A stretch of DNA of 5,924 bases from an uncultured Clostridia bacterium (GTDB taxonomy: Bacteria > Bacillota > Clostridia > Oscillospirales > CAG-272), in NCBI GenBank assembly GCA_937894775.1, contig CALAXC010000015.1, forward strand, positions 1-5,924, given 5' to 3'. Positions 5,626 to 5,924 of this stretch are shown piece after piece. Below the pieces are notes generated by a model. It saw nothing but the letters and a program-made list of their open reading frames with translations. It made no database searches and was not told the DNA's origin. A program made the translations under genes and the position numbers. The stretch's first letter is position 1, and each line of letters starts with the position of its first letter.

Positions 5626-5659
5626 AAACAGATAATTCGGGGTGAATTATCTGTTTTTT
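5623..5659. terminator. Strong bidirectional intrinsic terminator
   Basis: ACAGATAATTC (5628-5638) and GAATTATCTGT (5644-5654) form a perfect 11-bp stem around the loop GGGGT. Flanking A and T runs extend it to 16 bp and supply a U tail on either strand. It lies about 145 bases after the polymerase-like gene and 13 bases after the minus-strand stop codon at 5673-5675, so it can end both transcripts. Confidence 0.88.
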
Positions 5660-5672
5660 ATGTTGTGTGTGG

Positions 5673-5924
5673 TTATTTGTTGAAATAAATGATATTGATG
5701 ATATCTTTAAGTGAATAATCTTTTTTAATAAGGTTGATGGATTTGATAACATGTGGGTATTTAGAAGGATGGGTGTATGAGGTTGTAAGTAGTTTGATAA
5801 GAGATTTGTAGGTGTTGATATTATATTTAGAGAGATGATATCAATGGGAAAACCTTCCATTTGGTTATAAATACGGGGGCAGTTGCCTGCGCCTACCATT
5901 AACAGCTTATATTTTTTACTCAAC
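5673..5924 (-). pseudogene. End of an unrecognised minus-strand gene, apparently frameshifted
   Basis: Reading inward from the right edge, the frame KKYKLLMVGAGNCPRIYNQ and on to FPIDIIS looks coding, then turns into low-complexity peptide and runs through the terminator. A second frame, open from about 5840 to the TAA at 5673-5675, gives a more natural end, including SYTHPSKYPHVIKSINLIKK and then DYSLKDIINIIYFNK, and stops just before the terminator hairpin. A one-base indel around 5820-5840 would join the two into a protein tail of about 80 residues. I do not recognise the family; the start is outside the window, although a TTG lies at 5921-5923. It could be a decayed gene, a sequencing error, or two unrelated short frames. 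Confidence 0.42.

Larger units (their letters stand above)
5482..5633. repeat. Right copy of the flanking direct repeat, about 150 bp, with two cores
   Basis: The repeat begins one base after the stop codon of the polymerase-like gene. Order: A-tract GATAAAAAAATATA (5482-5495), core 3 (5516-5539), GTGGCGGAAAAG, A-tract GATAAAAAAGATATA (5554-5568), a purine-rich part (TATAGTGAGAGAGATAGAAA), then core 4 (5602-5625) and CAG. Each part has a counterpart in the left copy, including the -35 region: TAGTGA, 16 bp before a TATAAT at 5594-5599, sits where the left copy has TAGACA. The right copy runs straight into a terminator hairpin. No gene lies in 5481-5672. Confidence 0.75.

Overview
The window looks like a mobile-element region from a low-to-moderate GC member of the Bacillota, probably a gut Clostridia relative. 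The basis is a BspA-type LRR_5 protein, a small serine recombinase of a type common in Clostridia, strong GGAGG-like ribosome binding sites, and A/T-rich intergenic DNA with U-tailed hairpins. No taxonomic marker gene is present, so this placement is inference.

Left part (1-2796): the tail of an unrecognised open frame overlaps a large plus-strand gene for an 869-residue leucine-rich-repeat (LRR_5/BspA-like) protein. It has no signal peptide and ends in an acidic tail, ADDLPW. A hairpin at 2814-2854 closes this block and the convergent recombinase gene.

Middle (2861-4121): a minus-strand serine recombinase (233 aa) is followed by about 560 bp of A/T-rich DNA without a gene. That stretch holds a spaced direct repeat close to the recombinase start, a free-standing hairpin, and the left copy of a flanking repeat.

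Right part (4122-5924): a plus-strand gene for a 452-residue protein lies between two diverged direct repeats of about 150 bp. Each repeat carries two copies of a 24-bp core. Read by eye, the protein has a winged-helix-like N-terminal half. Its C-terminal half contains, in the right order, the motif set of family-A DNA polymerases and T7-type RNA polymerases, in a very compact form. The closest published idea I know is the TV-Pol group of mobile-element polymerases. One core overlaps a near-consensus promoter for the gene, which suggests self-regulation and iteron-type origin binding. A strong terminator hairpin follows, then the frameshifted end of a minus-strand gene that leaves the window.

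Working model (inference): the recombinase, the polymerase/initiator-like protein and the repeat-rich A/T DNA between them form a small replication module of a plasmid or integrative element. The LRR gene and its upstream partner are probably accessory or host DNA beside it.
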